DNA of 64,000 bases from positions 1 to 64,000 of the forward strand of contig JAJRTS010000002.1 in assembly GCA_024278175.1 (NCBI GenBank), written 5' to 3'. This DNA is from Gemmatimonadales bacterium (lineage in GTDB: Bacteria > Gemmatimonadota > Glassbacteria > GWA2-58-10). Both the position numbers and the translations under genes were made by a program. The notes below the pieces were generated by a model. The model was not told the DNA's origin. It searched no databases and saw only the letters and a program-made list of their open reading frames with translations. Shown here one piece after another: positions 26,424 to 35,574 of the stretch. Every line of letters starts with the position of its first letter. Position 1 is the stretch's first letter.

Positions 26424-28181
26424 ATGAGAGCGACCGCCATGTTTGTATCAGCGGTACTGCTGAGCGCGGTACTGGCCGGTTGCGGCCCCGGGCAGCAAAA
26501 ATATCCGATTCGCTGGGTCTATATCAGCCGGAGCCTGAGCGATGACCAGCACGTGGAGGATATCCGCCGGATTGCCAAAACCGCCAGCGAGCACGGGATG
26601 AACGGAATCTATCTCTCGGCCGGTTTCGACGGGATCGATCTCAAGGGCGAGGAATATTTCCGTCGCCTGGGCGAAGTGAAACAGATCGCCGGCCAGTACG
26701 GCATGGACATCATCCCGCGCTGCATGGATATCGGCTACAACGGCTCGATGCTGGCCCATAACAAGAACCTGGCTGCCGGAATTCCCGTGCGCGAAGCCCT
26801 GTTCGTGGCAGAGGACGGATGGGCCCGGCATCTGCCTGACCCGCCGGTCAGCCTCTCCAACGGCGGGTTCGAGCAGGCGGGCGCGCAAGAGATTCCCGGC
26901 TGGGAGCTGGCCGGAGCGCCGGGACAGGTCACGTTTATCGACAGCGAGGAAGTTCTCGAGGGCAGGGTCGCGCTGCGTTTCGAGAATTTCGGCGGCAGGC
27001 AGGACAATCCCGGCCGGGTGATTCGCAGCGTCGCGGTCAGTCCCGACAGGCTCTACCGCCTCAAGCTGTGGGTCAAGACCAGTGGCATGGACGAGTCCGG
27101 CGCGTTTGGCTCCGGCAATTTCCAGGTGCACGTGCGGGGGGGCGAGGACAAGCGTGAACTGACCTACATTCGCCCCCGAGTGGGCCGGAACACCGACTGG
27201 AAAGAGGTGGTGGTCGGGTTCAACAGCCGGGGCTACGAATCGGTGCGGATCGCCGTGGGGATGTACGGCGCACAGCAGGGTACGTTCTGGCTCGACGATT
27301 TCAGCCTGGAGGAAATCGGCATGGTCAACCTGCTGCGCCGCCCCGGTACACCGCTGACAGTCAGGGGCGAGGATAACGGCACGCTCTACGAGGAGGGTGT
27401 CGATTTCGAGCGAGTGGAGGACAACAATCTCGATTTCAACTGGGACCACGACGGCCCGGAGATCAAGCTCACCGGGGGCAGCCGCATCTCCGCTGGCGAG
27501 CGCCTGCGGGTCGGGTTCTACCACGGTGTGCGGGTCTACGACAGCCAGGTGACCGCCTGCATGAGTGAGCCGCAGATCTACGAAATCTGGCGGCGCACGA
27601 TCCCGCTGATCGAGAAGCACCTGGATCCGAAGTATTATTTTATCAGTGTCGACGAGGTTCGCGCCGGCGGCGCCTGCGCGGCCTGCGTAAGCCGCAAGAT
27701 GACCATGGGGCAGATCCTGGCCGACTGTATCAACAAGCAGGTGAAAATCGTCAAGGAAGTTTCACCCGAGGCCCAGTGCGTGATCTGGAGCGACATGATC
27801 GATCCCAACCACAATGGCGGAGACCGTATGGGTCACGGCTATTACTACCACGTGGACGGCACGTTCGACGGTAGCTGGGAGAACATCCCCCGTGAGCTGA
27901 TTGTCGCCTGCTGGTGGCACAAGATGCGCTACGAGAGCCTGAGCCATTTCTCACGGCTGGGCCATCGCACTTTCGGTTGCGGCTACTACGACAAGGAGGA
28001 TATCGCCAACGACAGCACCTGGATCGAGGCCCTGGACGCCACCCCGGGCGCGCTGGGCCTGATGTACACGAGCTGGCTGAACAAGTTCGAACTGCTGGAC
28101 GAGTTCGGCGACATGCTCAGCGCCCATATCGTCCCTGAGGAAATTGTCGCGAGCTGGGATCGCTACCCGGTTACAGATTAA
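26424..28181 (+). CDS. Lipoprotein with GH20-like TIM barrel interrupted by a beta domain (copy 1)
   Basis: The 585-residue lipoprotein has the lipobox VLAGC (Cys20). The barrel starts at about 33 (RWVYISRSLSDDQHVEDI, HGMNGIYL). It is interrupted at about 140-385 by a carbohydrate-binding-like beta-sandwich (SLSNGGFEQAG to FWLDDFSLEEIG) and a small beta domain, and resumes with PKYYFISVDEVRAGGACAAC. The Asp-Glu pair in SVDEVR resembles the catalytic D-E of GH20-type hexosaminidases. A CxxC follows at once. A close paralogue lies directly downstream. The function is inferred as glycan cleavage; the specificity is unknown. AAGGAG precedes the ATG. Confidence 0.76.
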   Translation: MRATAMFVSAVLLSAVLAGCGPGQQKYPIRWVYISRSLSDDQHVEDIRRIAKTASEHGMNGIYLSAGFDGIDLKGEEYFRRLGEVKQIAGQYGMDIIPRCMDIGYNGSMLAHNKNLAAGIPVREALFVAEDGWARHLPDPPVSLSNGGFEQAGAQEIPGWELAGAPGQVTFIDSEEVLEGRVALRFENFGGRQDNPGRVIRSVAVSPDRLYRLKLWVKTSGMDESGAFGSGNFQVHVRGGEDKRELTYIRPRVGRNTDWKEVVVGFNSRGYESVRIAVGMYGAQQGTFWLDDFSLEEIGMVNLLRRPGTPLTVRGEDNGTLYEEGVDFERVEDNNLDFNWDHDGPEIKLTGGSRISAGERLRVGFYHGVRVYDSQVTACMSEPQIYEIWRRTIPLIEKHLDPKYYFISVDEVRAGGACAACVSRKMTMGQILADCINKQVKIVKEVSPEAQCVIWSDMIDPNHNGGDRMGHGYYYHVDGTFDGSWENIPRELIVACWWHKMRYESLSHFSRLGHRTFGCGYYDKEDIANDSTWIEALDATPGALGLMYTSWLNKFELLDEFGDMLSAHIVPEEIVASWDRYPVTD

Positions 28182-28207
28182 CTTTACTGTTGAAGGAGAA
28201 AACCCGG

Positions 28208-29899
28208 ATGACAAACACAGGTAAAAAAATCCTGCTGCTTGCCGTCGTGTTGATGATTTGCGCCGGAGGACTGCTGGCGCAGAGAGATTATCCTTACAAG
28301 TTCGTCTATGTAACCGGCAAACCGCTGGATAACGCCACCCTGACCAAGCGGGTCAAGGAGCTGGCGGTCACGGCCCGGGAGAACGGGATCAACGGCATAG
28401 TGCTCGATGCTTATTTCGACAGGATCACCCGCGAGCCGCCCTACAGCTACAAGTTCCTGCGCGAGATGGCGGATGCCTGCCGGGATAACGGAGTGGAGCT
28501 GATTCCCGCGCTGATGGGTATGGGTTACAACGCCCCGATGCTCTGCAACGACAAGAACCTGATCGAGGGCCTGCCCGTAAAAGATGCCCTGTTTGTGGTT
28601 AAAGGCGGTCAGGCGCGGGTGGCCGACGACCCGGCGGTGGAGCTTGTCAACGGAGGGTTCGAGCAGGATGGCGGTAGTACATCGGGCTGGGCCGTAAGCT
28701 CCGGGCGAGCCAGGGTGGAGATTGACCGCACTGAAAAATTCTCGGGCAACGCCTCGCTCAAAGTGACAATGGAAGTCGAGGTTGAAGACGAGGAGTCAGG
28801 CCCGGTGTCACAGGAGATTACTGTCGCCCCGTGGCGCAACTACCGTCTGACCCTGAGGGTCAAAACCGAGGGGATCGAAAGCCGCGGCGACATGTTCCCG
28901 ATTCTGGTGCAGGGGCATGACGGCCGCCGGTTGCAGTACTACATCCCTCCGCTTCAGGCCACCGCCGGCTGGAGTGAGGCGCGGGTGGCGTTCAACAGCC
29001 GCGACTACAAGCGGGTCAAGGTTTCGGTCGGCTTTCCCACCAGCGGCAGCGGCACGTTCTGGATCGATGACTACAATATCCGCGAGGAAGGCCCGGTCAA
29101 TATTCTTCGCCGCGAGGGTACGCCGCTGGTGGTCAGGGGCGAGAAAAACGGTGTCGTTTATGTGGAGGGTCGTGATTTTGAGACCCTGATCGACCCGGTG
29201 ATGACCATGCTGTTCGACCACGAACCGCCGGCGCTTAAGCTGACCCCGGACAGCCGGATCGCCGAGGGCGAGCGGCTTCGCGTGAGTTACTGGAACAACC
29301 ACCCGATCTACCACGGCCAGACCCCGGCGTGTTTCAGCGACCCGGCGATTTACGACTGGTGGCGTAAAAGCGTACAGTTCCTGCACGAGTATATCCATCC
29401 CGATAAATACTTCCTCAGCGCGGACGAACTCCGCCTGGCGGGTACCTGCCAGACCTGTCAGGCCCAGGGGTTGAGCCTTTCGGAGATGCTGGGTCGTTGT
29501 ATCCACAAGCAGGTCAACATAATCCGCGAGTTCAATCCCGACGCAGAGATGTTCATCTGGAGCGATATGTTCGACCCCAATCACAATGCGGGCGACAGGC
29601 GGGGCAAAGGTTACTACTATCTCAACTACGAGCTTTTCGAGAACAGTTGGGAATATATTCCCAAAGATCTGGTGATTGTCTGCTGGTACACAGATGTGCG
29701 CGACAAGAGCCTGGCGCACTTTGCCAGCAACGGGTTTCGCACCCTGGGTTCCAGCGCGGGCAATCTGGACACAGCCCGCGGCTGGCTGAAGTCGCTCGAT
29801 GCCACCGAGAACGCCCTGGGGATGATGTACACCACCTGGAGCGACGACTATTCCGGGCTGGTTGATTTCGGCAAGCTGGTGAACAGGAAAATCAAGTAA
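28208..29899 (+). CDS. Exported GH20-like TIM barrel interrupted by a beta domain (copy 2)
   Basis: This 563-residue paralogue of the preceding gene has a cleavable signal peptide (ending GLLAQ) in place of the lipobox, so it may be soluble or differently located. It has the same order: a barrel start (YKFVYVTGKPLDNATL), a beta-sandwich insertion beginning ELVNGGFEQDGG and ending TFWIDDYNIREEGPVNILRR, then the barrel again with KYFLSADELRLAGTCQTC, keeping the D-E pair and the CxxC. The ATG at 28208 has AAGGAG about 10 nt upstream; an in-frame TTG lies 18 nt before it. The gap to copy 1 is 26 nt. It is the last gene of the cluster, followed by a bidirectional terminator. Confidence 0.77.
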   Translation: MTNTGKKILLLAVVLMICAGGLLAQRDYPYKFVYVTGKPLDNATLTKRVKELAVTARENGINGIVLDAYFDRITREPPYSYKFLREMADACRDNGVELIPALMGMGYNAPMLCNDKNLIEGLPVKDALFVVKGGQARVADDPAVELVNGGFEQDGGSTSGWAVSSGRARVEIDRTEKFSGNASLKVTMEVEVEDEESGPVSQEITVAPWRNYRLTLRVKTEGIESRGDMFPILVQGHDGRRLQYYIPPLQATAGWSEARVAFNSRDYKRVKVSVGFPTSGSGTFWIDDYNIREEGPVNILRREGTPLVVRGEKNGVVYVEGRDFETLIDPVMTMLFDHEPPALKLTPDSRIAEGERLRVSYWNNHPIYHGQTPACFSDPAIYDWWRKSVQFLHEYIHPDKYFLSADELRLAGTCQTCQAQGLSLSEMLGRCIHKQVNIIREFNPDAEMFIWSDMFDPNHNAGDRRGKGYYYLNYELFENSWEYIPKDLVIVCWYTDVRDKSLAHFASNGFRTLGSSAGNLDTARGWLKSLDATENALGMMYTTWSDDYSGLVDFGKLVNRKIK

Positions 29900-29916
29900 G
29901 CGGTTTTTCATGGGTT

Positions 29917-29949
29917 AACCCGGAAAGCCCCACCGGGGCTTTCCGGGTT
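29917..29949. terminator. Bidirectional terminator between convergent genes
   Basis: AACCCGGAAAGCCCC and its exact inverse complement form a 15-bp perfect stem with a 3-nt loop (ACC). It lies between the end of the 16-kb plus-strand cluster and the end of nhaA. T-rich stretches flank it only loosely, but the stem is very strong. Confidence 0.85.
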
Positions 29950-29960
29950 AAGTTTAACGG

Positions 29961-31145
29961 CTATGAGTCGGTTAGCCCGTTGTTGGTCCTGCTACCGGAA
30001 CTTAAACGCAGTACAACGTACCCCAGTAGTCCTGAAAGCAAAGATCCAAAGATCACACCTATCCGGACATAACCGGCGTGGTCGGCGGTTTCGAATGCCA
30101 GGTTGCCGATAAACAAGCTCATCGTGAAACCGATCCCGGTAAGCAGGGCCATCCCGTAGAACTGCCGCCAGTTGACTCCTGCCGGCAGGGAGCACAGGCC
30201 CAGAGCTATCCCCGCCCCGGTAATCGCCATTACACCAAGCTGTTTACCAACGAACAGCCCCATGGTGATCCCCGCGGTGACAGGCTGCAGCAGGCTGGCC
30301 GGCGAGATTCCACTCAGTGGTACCCCGGAATTGGCAAACGCGAACACGGGCAGGATGCCAAACGCCACCCAAGGGTGAAGGCCATGTTCCAGTTTCCTTA
30401 ACGGCGATCCGCTGTCGCCTGTTTCTAACGGAATCGCCAGGGCAGTGGCTACGCCTGCCAGAGTGGCGTGGACACCGGATTTCAACACGAATAACCACAG
30501 CGCCAGACCTACCAGCATATACGGGGCCAGACCAGTGACTCCCCTTTTGTTAAGCACAACCAGCACAACCAAGGACACGGCTGCCATCAGCAGGTAAAAC
30601 CCCTGGACTTCCGCCGTGTAGAACAGGGCGATAATCACGATCGCCGCTAGGTCGTCGATAATCGCCAGCGCCACCAGGCATATTTTCAGCGATTCCGGGA
30701 CACGCTTGCCCAGCAGACTGATCACCCCGAGGGCGAAAGCGATATCGGTAGCGGCCGGGATAGCCCAGCCTCTGGCCGCCACCGGGTCGGCTCGGTTAAT
30801 AAGGAAATAGATCAACGCCGGAACAGCCATCCCCCCCACCGCGGCGATCACCGGCAGGGAGGCCTGTTCCCGGCTTGAGAGTTCCCCCTCCAGTATCTCA
30901 CGCTTGATCTCCAGACCGACCAGCAGAAAAAACAGCGCCATCAGTCCGTCGTTGATCCAAAGCAGCAGAGGTTTGTCCACGCCGTAACCGGCCAGCTCGA
31001 CAGTCAGGTAGGTGGAGAGCAACCTGTCGTAATACTCCGCCAGCGGAGAATTGACTATCAGCAGCGCGGCGGCGGCCGAGGCTATCAGTAAGATCCCGCC
31101 TGAAGATTCAAGCCGTAGAAACTCTCTCAGCATTTTAAGCGGCAT
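29961..31145 (-). CDS. nhaA: Na+/H+ antiporter NhaA
   Basis: The 394-residue protein matches NhaA of E. coli in length and motifs. NhaA is an inner-membrane electrogenic antiporter that expels sodium in exchange for protons. Visible are PLLLWINDGLMALFFLLVGLEIKRE (here residues about 59-83, read in parts), AATDIAFALG (Asp134) and ALAIIDDLAAI (Asp164-Asp165), which carries the ion-binding aspartates. GGAG lies 5 nt before the ATG. It stands alone. A functional link to the sodium-driven symporter upstream (sodium balance) is possible but only inferred. Confidence 0.96.
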   Translation of the reverse strand: MPLKMLREFLRLESSGGILLIASAAAALLIVNSPLAEYYDRLLSTYLTVELAGYGVDKPLLLWINDGLMALFFLLVGLEIKREILEGELSSREQASLPVIAAVGGMAVPALIYFLINRADPVAARGWAIPAATDIAFALGVISLLGKRVPESLKICLVALAIIDDLAAIVIIALFYTAEVQGFYLLMAAVSLVVLVVLNKRGVTGLAPYMLVGLALWLFVLKSGVHATLAGVATALAIPLETGDSGSPLRKLEHGLHPWVAFGILPVFAFANSGVPLSGISPASLLQPVTAGITMGLFVGKQLGVMAITGAGIALGLCSLPAGVNWRQFYGMALLTGIGFTMSLFIGNLAFETADHAGYVRIGVIFGSLLSGLLGYVVLRLSSGSRTNNGLTDS

Positions 31146-31178
31146 CGATTCTCCAAGTTTAAATTGGCATTATTTGAT

Positions 31179-31427
31179 GAGACTTTTGAAAAAATGGACG
31201 ACTGAATTGTGATGAGGAAATTTTTCATACCACTCATTTTTGTGTAACAACAGAAAATTCGAGCCAGTTAATTATAACTAATTGATGGGAGTAGAGATAC
31301 GCTCCCCGACAAGAAGTTTTGGCAAAAGAGTGGGGGAGCGTGAGGGGGAGAGAAAAGAACCTTTTTTAAAAGGTTTTGTCTCTCCCCCTCACCATTCTTT
31401 CAATTCTTTGATTAAATCAAAGGTCTC
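31179..31427. repeat. 249-bp repeat, left copy of an inverted pair
   Basis: It starts GAGACTTTTGAAAAA and ends CAAAGGTCTC, so its own ends are short inverted repeats. It contains a long internal hairpin in which GGGGGAGAGAAAAGAACC is followed by its near-complement GGTTTTGTCTCTCCCCC. The copy at 35073-35321 is inverted relative to this one and nearly identical in the hairpin half. A third copy begins at 63861. The apparent peptide SFGKRVGEREGERK read from it is a by-product, since the same peptide appears at both sites. The 128 nt up to the next gene hold nothing recognisable. Confidence 0.85.
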
Positions 31428-31555
31428 TTGGTATTCTTTGATGATAAAATTAACATCAATCCCATGATATCCACAGTTTCTGGCGGTAGTATGCAAGTAA
31501 TTTACAAGGATGTCAACGAAAACAGACAGCCCGGTATCCCCGCGATTCATCCGGG

Positions 31556-34500
31556 TTACTGCCCCAGCCGTCTGGCCGCCGCGCCAAGGTGGTTGATGTT
31601 GAGCTCCAGTGCTTTAGTGAACTCAGCTTTCGCTGCCTCTTCGTTGCCCTGCCCCAGCAGACCCAGGCCCAGCAGGTAATGTGCCTCTGCCAGGCGCTGG
31701 TTTTCGCTGCGCCGCTCGCCGAACTTGGCGAAATAGTCCACACCGCCGCCGCCGCCGAGGATCTCCCTGCCGGTGGACTCCAGCGCTTTGAATATCCGCG
31801 CGGCCTTGTCCCGCCGCTCCAGTTCCACGTACGCCAGCGCCTGGGTATAGGCCAGTTCGCTTACAGGGGGCCGCACGTTTTGCACAGCCAGTTCATACTG
31901 TTTCTTTGCCTCCGCGCTTTGTCCCATCGCGGCATACGCCCTGCCGAGATAGTAGCGGGCCTCCGGCTCCCGGCCGCCGTCGCGGGGACGGCCCACGGCC
32001 AGGTTCGCCGGCCAGGTGAGCGCCAGCCGGAAATCTTTCAGCGCGCCGGAGTGGTCTTCCGCCTCCAGCCGCGTACGGCCACGGGCCAGCAGGGCGTCCA
32101 CCCACACGTCGTGGATATTGCCGCTGCCCTCCCAGACCGCGAACGTGTGGCTTGTCAGTAGCTCAATCGCCCGGTCGAGGTTTCCCTGGCGCACGTGGAG
32201 CACTATCTCCCGCGCCAGGACGCCGTCATGCCCGTCCACCACCGGCTGGCGGCTTTCCAGCAGGGCCAGACGGGTTGCGGGATCCTTGCCCGTGCTCTCG
32301 TAAAGCCGGTCCAGTTCCAGCAGGATCCGCGCATCGTCGGGTTCCAGTTCATGGGCACGCTCAAGACTCGCGACAGCCCGGGTTTGGTCGTTTTTCACCC
32401 GCGAGTAACCCAGGGCGATATTGCGCTGCAGGGTCGAGAAATCGCCGCCCAGCTCCGCAGCCTGTTCCCAGAGCGCCAGCGCCCGCTCGGGCTGATGGTC
32501 GAACAGGAGGTTGCCCAGGTAGTAACGCGGCAGCGGGTCAGCGGGCCGGGCCGCGATCACATCGCCAAGGACCACGATGCTTTCCAAGCGGAACGGGAAG
32601 ACCAGCGTGGTCGGCTCTCTGGAACCCTGTTCGTAGTATTGGGACGCCAGCGATTCGTTGCCCAGCATCTTGTGACAGTAACCGAGATAGTAATAGGCCA
32701 TCGCCTTGGAACCGTCGGTCAGGCTGAGCGCGTCGGATACGCCGAGAGCATTGTAACCGGCGAAAGTCCCGTACATCGCCAGCGACCGCTCCAGGACCGC
32801 GCTCGCCTCGTCCCACAACCCGCAGCCGCCGTAGTCCGCCGCCAGCTCCAGGTAGCTCTGGAAGGAGTCGTGCATTCGGGAGGCAAGCGAATCGAGCACC
32901 GCCGCGGCTTCCTCCACCCGGCCCATCCGGCGGTAAGCCAGGGCCAGTTCGTTGGCGGCCCAGTGCTCCAGCGGGTCGTTTTCGAGCAGCAGACGCGCCA
33001 CCTCGGCCGCCACGTCCGGGCGGCCGGTTTTGCGCAGGGCTGCCGCCTTGAGGCACAGCGCCCGGTTGTTGAGCAGGTTGGCGTTCAGGCTGCGTTCCAG
33101 ATGTTCCAGGGCAGCGCCATAATCGCCTTTCCACGTGTCGATCCGGGCGATTTCATAAAATGCCGGCGCGTAGTATGACGCGCTCCAACTGGCGTCGAAC
33201 AGGGCGTCCGCAGCGCCGTCCAGGTTTCCCCGCGCCCGTCGAACCAGGCCCAGGTAGTACAGCGCCTCGCCGTCGCGGGGCCGCGTATGCTGGGCCGTAA
33301 TCCTGGCCACCGCCCGCTCCAGGTGCTTTTCGGCTTTATCGTACATCCCGCGGCTGATCGCCAGGATACCCATCGCCGTGTTGCTGCGGTAGTCGCCGGG
33401 ATCGCGGCGCAGGGCTTCCTCGTAGTAGGGGGCCGGGGCCACTGCTGCGTTGTGGAACTGCTCCAGGCGTTGCCCGGCCAGATATAGCTGCTCGATGGTC
33501 CCGATATCGCCGGGCGCCGGCGGCGGGGTCACTTTTTCCGGCTCCGGCAGTTCTTTCAACTCCTGCTTCTGATAACTGACCAGTAACTTGCCGGTCCGGT
33601 CATGGAGCGAGGCCTCGATATCCTCCGGCTTAATACCACCGGGCAGTCTGATCTCCGCGCTGAAGGGGGCGGCCGGGGATATGTCGGCGCTCTCGTCGAG
33701 CAGCACACGCTCTCCGGCGCGGACGCTTACGCGGGTGGCGCCGTAGGCGGCCGAGGTGTTGAACGCCACTCTGGTCCTGCCATCGCCGGCCGGCTCGATA
33801 TTGACCGCGGCCTCCAGCGTGGAGTTTTTCACTCCGCCGATTCCCGAGAGCGGCCACCAGGTCATGGTGAAAGTTTTGGTCTCGAACGGCTGGATCCAGC
33901 TGTAATCGGGCTGGTTGTCGCTGTACGCGCCGATCATCAGCTCGATATACGGCCCGTCGTCGTCGGTGAGCACGTTGTCCCACATCCGGCCGGCGTCGCC
34001 GGGACCCCACTCCCAGAGTTTCTTGCCCGGCACCAGGTGCCTGTCGGCCACGTGGACCACCCCGGCGCGCCGGGCGTGGCTGTAGCCCGCCAGGAAATCT
34101 TCCCTGGAGTTGTGGGCGAAAATCGAGATCGGCGAGGGGTGGTTTTTCCACCAACTCAGGTCGTCGCCGGGACTGTAGCCGTCGCGCCCGAGCACTGTCT
34201 CACCCGGCGTAAACGGCCAGCGGGTGAATGCGTGCTTGCCGTGGCCCGTGCCCCATTGCTGGGAGGGCGGGAAAATGATCTGGTAGGAGGAATCCGCGTG
34301 GACCGCCACGTTGGCGAAAAACAGGAACGAATGCACCATCGGCGTGCGGTTGTACAGCCTGCCGGTCACTTCCACCTGGCTGCGTCCCGGCCTCAGCGTG
34401 ACCCCCACCATCCATTTCATCCGGTGCCGCCACTCGATCTCGCCCATCCAGACAGTCTTGCTGCCATCGGGGTTCTCTTCCAGATGGTAGTCCACGGGCA

Positions 34501-34960
34501 GGAACGTGGAGGTGCGGTGATGATGCGGGACGTTCCATTCCACGCCGCCCGAGAGCCACGCGCCCAGCACGGAGATCAGGCCCGGTTTGATTACGTGCTG
34601 GCGGTAGAAAAAGTCGTAGCCGGTGGTCTTGTCCACCGCGCTGAATATCCTTCCTCCGCCGCCCGCGCCGGGCATCAGGCCCACTTTGACGTACTCGTTC
34701 TCCAGGTACACCATCCTGTGGAGACGCGGTTGCCGGCTGTGTGCGATATTGTCGATAAGCGGATACGGATAGACCCGGCCCTGTGCTCCCTGGTAAACCC
34801 TGCCGGCGTAAAAAATCGGCTCGTCCTCGGGGGCGCCGACCAGGTAGGTGGGCAACTCCACGTCTTCTTCCCACATCGTTACCCCGGCTGCGGCGGGGAA
34901 GGCCGCCGGCAAGGTGAAAACCGACATCAGCAGTACAGCGATAAACGTTATGTGGCGCAT
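31556..34960 (-). CDS. Exported DUF5107-TPR protein
   Basis: The 1134-residue protein has a signal peptide (to about residue 25), an N-terminal DUF5107 domain (about 28-390, galactose-mutarotase-like beta-sandwich: MWEEDVELPTYLVGAPEDEP, GGGRIFSAVDKTTGYDFFYR, GGVEWNVPHHHRTSTFLPVD) and a long series of TPRs (about 520-1130, for example EALYYLGLVRRARGNLDGAA). In related proteins the first part may bind or act on saccharides; this is not established. ATG 34960 follows GGAG and begins the signal peptide. The longer reading frame to 35194 runs into a flanking repeat and is rejected. It is the only gene between two inverted 249-bp repeats. Confidence 0.86.
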   Translation of the reverse strand: MRHITFIAVLLMSVFTLPAAFPAAAGVTMWEEDVELPTYLVGAPEDEPIFYAGRVYQGAQGRVYPYPLIDNIAHSRQPRLHRMVYLENEYVKVGLMPGAGGGGRIFSAVDKTTGYDFFYRQHVIKPGLISVLGAWLSGGVEWNVPHHHRTSTFLPVDYHLEENPDGSKTVWMGEIEWRHRMKWMVGVTLRPGRSQVEVTGRLYNRTPMVHSFLFFANVAVHADSSYQIIFPPSQQWGTGHGKHAFTRWPFTPGETVLGRDGYSPGDDLSWWKNHPSPISIFAHNSREDFLAGYSHARRAGVVHVADRHLVPGKKLWEWGPGDAGRMWDNVLTDDDGPYIELMIGAYSDNQPDYSWIQPFETKTFTMTWWPLSGIGGVKNSTLEAAVNIEPAGDGRTRVAFNTSAAYGATRVSVRAGERVLLDESADISPAAPFSAEIRLPGGIKPEDIEASLHDRTGKLLVSYQKQELKELPEPEKVTPPPAPGDIGTIEQLYLAGQRLEQFHNAAVAPAPYYEEALRRDPGDYRSNTAMGILAISRGMYDKAEKHLERAVARITAQHTRPRDGEALYYLGLVRRARGNLDGAADALFDASWSASYYAPAFYEIARIDTWKGDYGAALEHLERSLNANLLNNRALCLKAAALRKTGRPDVAAEVARLLLENDPLEHWAANELALAYRRMGRVEEAAAVLDSLASRMHDSFQSYLELAADYGGCGLWDEASAVLERSLAMYGTFAGYNALGVSDALSLTDGSKAMAYYYLGYCHKMLGNESLASQYYEQGSREPTTLVFPFRLESIVVLGDVIAARPADPLPRYYLGNLLFDHQPERALALWEQAAELGGDFSTLQRNIALGYSRVKNDQTRAVASLERAHELEPDDARILLELDRLYESTGKDPATRLALLESRQPVVDGHDGVLAREIVLHVRQGNLDRAIELLTSHTFAVWEGSGNIHDVWVDALLARGRTRLEAEDHSGALKDFRLALTWPANLAVGRPRDGGREPEARYYLGRAYAAMGQSAEAKKQYELAVQNVRPPVSELAYTQALAYVELERRDKAARIFKALESTGREILGGGGGVDYFAKFGERRSENQRLAEAHYLLGLGLLGQGNEEAAKAEFTKALELNINHLGAAARRLGQ

Positions 34961-35072
34961 GAAAACACTCCGGCGGGAGGGTTGTAGTATGTAACCGGTT
35001 TGGCTACAGTAAAATATAACCGGCTGCAGGTTGCTGGAAAAGGTAAAACGCGGCCACGGAATATTTTTGTTT

Positions 35073-35321
35073 GAGACCTTTGATTTAACCAGAGAATTGA
35101 AAGAATTGTGCGGGGGAGAGACAAAACCTTTTAAAAAAGGTTCTTTTCTCTCCCCCTCACGCTCCCCCACTCTTTTTCCAAAACTTCTTATCAAATGGCA
35201 TACCTTTAATCAAATCATACAGTTACAGCTAAAAAGCCCGAATTTTCTTTTGATTCACAAAAATGAGTGAGCTGAAAAACTTCCTCAAAACAATTCAGTC
35301 GTCTAATTTTTCAGAGGTCTC
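35073..35321. repeat. 249-bp repeat, right copy of an inverted pair
   Basis: This is the inverted copy of 31179-31427. Read on the minus strand it runs GAGACCTCTGAAAAATTAGA, then ACGACTGAATTG, the GAGGAAGTTTTTCA block, AAGAAGTTTTGG, the GGGGGAGAGAAAAG hairpin and TCAAAGGTCTC. Conservation is highest in the hairpin half. The outer flanks of both copies also share ATTTGAT before GAGAC, so the element may be slightly longer. Confidence 0.85.
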
Positions 35322-35360
35322 ATCAAATGAGCTCTAACTCAAATGTATTACATATTTTTT

Positions 35361-35382
35361 GGGCGGACCCATGGGTCCGCCC
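35361..35382. other. Perfect 22-nt palindrome
   Basis: GGGCGGACCCA is followed at once by its exact inverse complement. Six T precede it and three T follow. It could be a terminator stem without a proper U-tract, a protein-binding site or an end of an element. It lies between the inverted repeat and the dockerin gene. Confidence 0.55.
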
Positions 35383-35433
35383 TTTGCCGTCCGTGTTCCC
35401 CGGAGTTTTAAAAGAGTCGTTTCCGAGCCGGAA

Positions 35434-35464
35434 GTGTAGCACCGGCGCAGCCAAAAGATGATTA
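35434..35464. repeat. Partial copy of the 5.5-kb palindromic element
   Basis: On the minus strand TAATCATCTTTTGGCTGCG, then CCGGTGCTACAC matches 5547-5577 over 31 nt with one mismatch. Downstream similarity fades after CGGCT. The 18-bp terminal repeat is not present here. Confidence 0.7.
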
Positions 35465-35574
35465 TCAGAGCTTCCCGTCAGTCTATTCCAATTGCCCGTC
35501 CGCACTCAAAGCGGTATATTTACTACATGTCATACTCAGCCGATCCGATTACTTCCTCTCTGGCGGAGCTACCG

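Noticed and set aside
31282-31467. Small ORF encoding a SFGKRVGEREGERK peptide, also seen upstream of the DUF5107 gene
   Set aside because: The peptide recurs because the 249-bp repeat recurs; there is no ribosome site and the hairpin explains the sequence.
34961-35194. 78-codon N-terminal extension of the DUF5107-TPR protein
   Set aside because: It runs into the repeat at 35073, while a signal peptide with a good ribosome site begins at 34960.
35361-35382. Terminator for the DUF5107 or dockerin region
   Set aside because: The palindrome lacks a T-run on the 3' side in either direction and lies upstream of both neighbouring genes, so I list it only as a palindrome.
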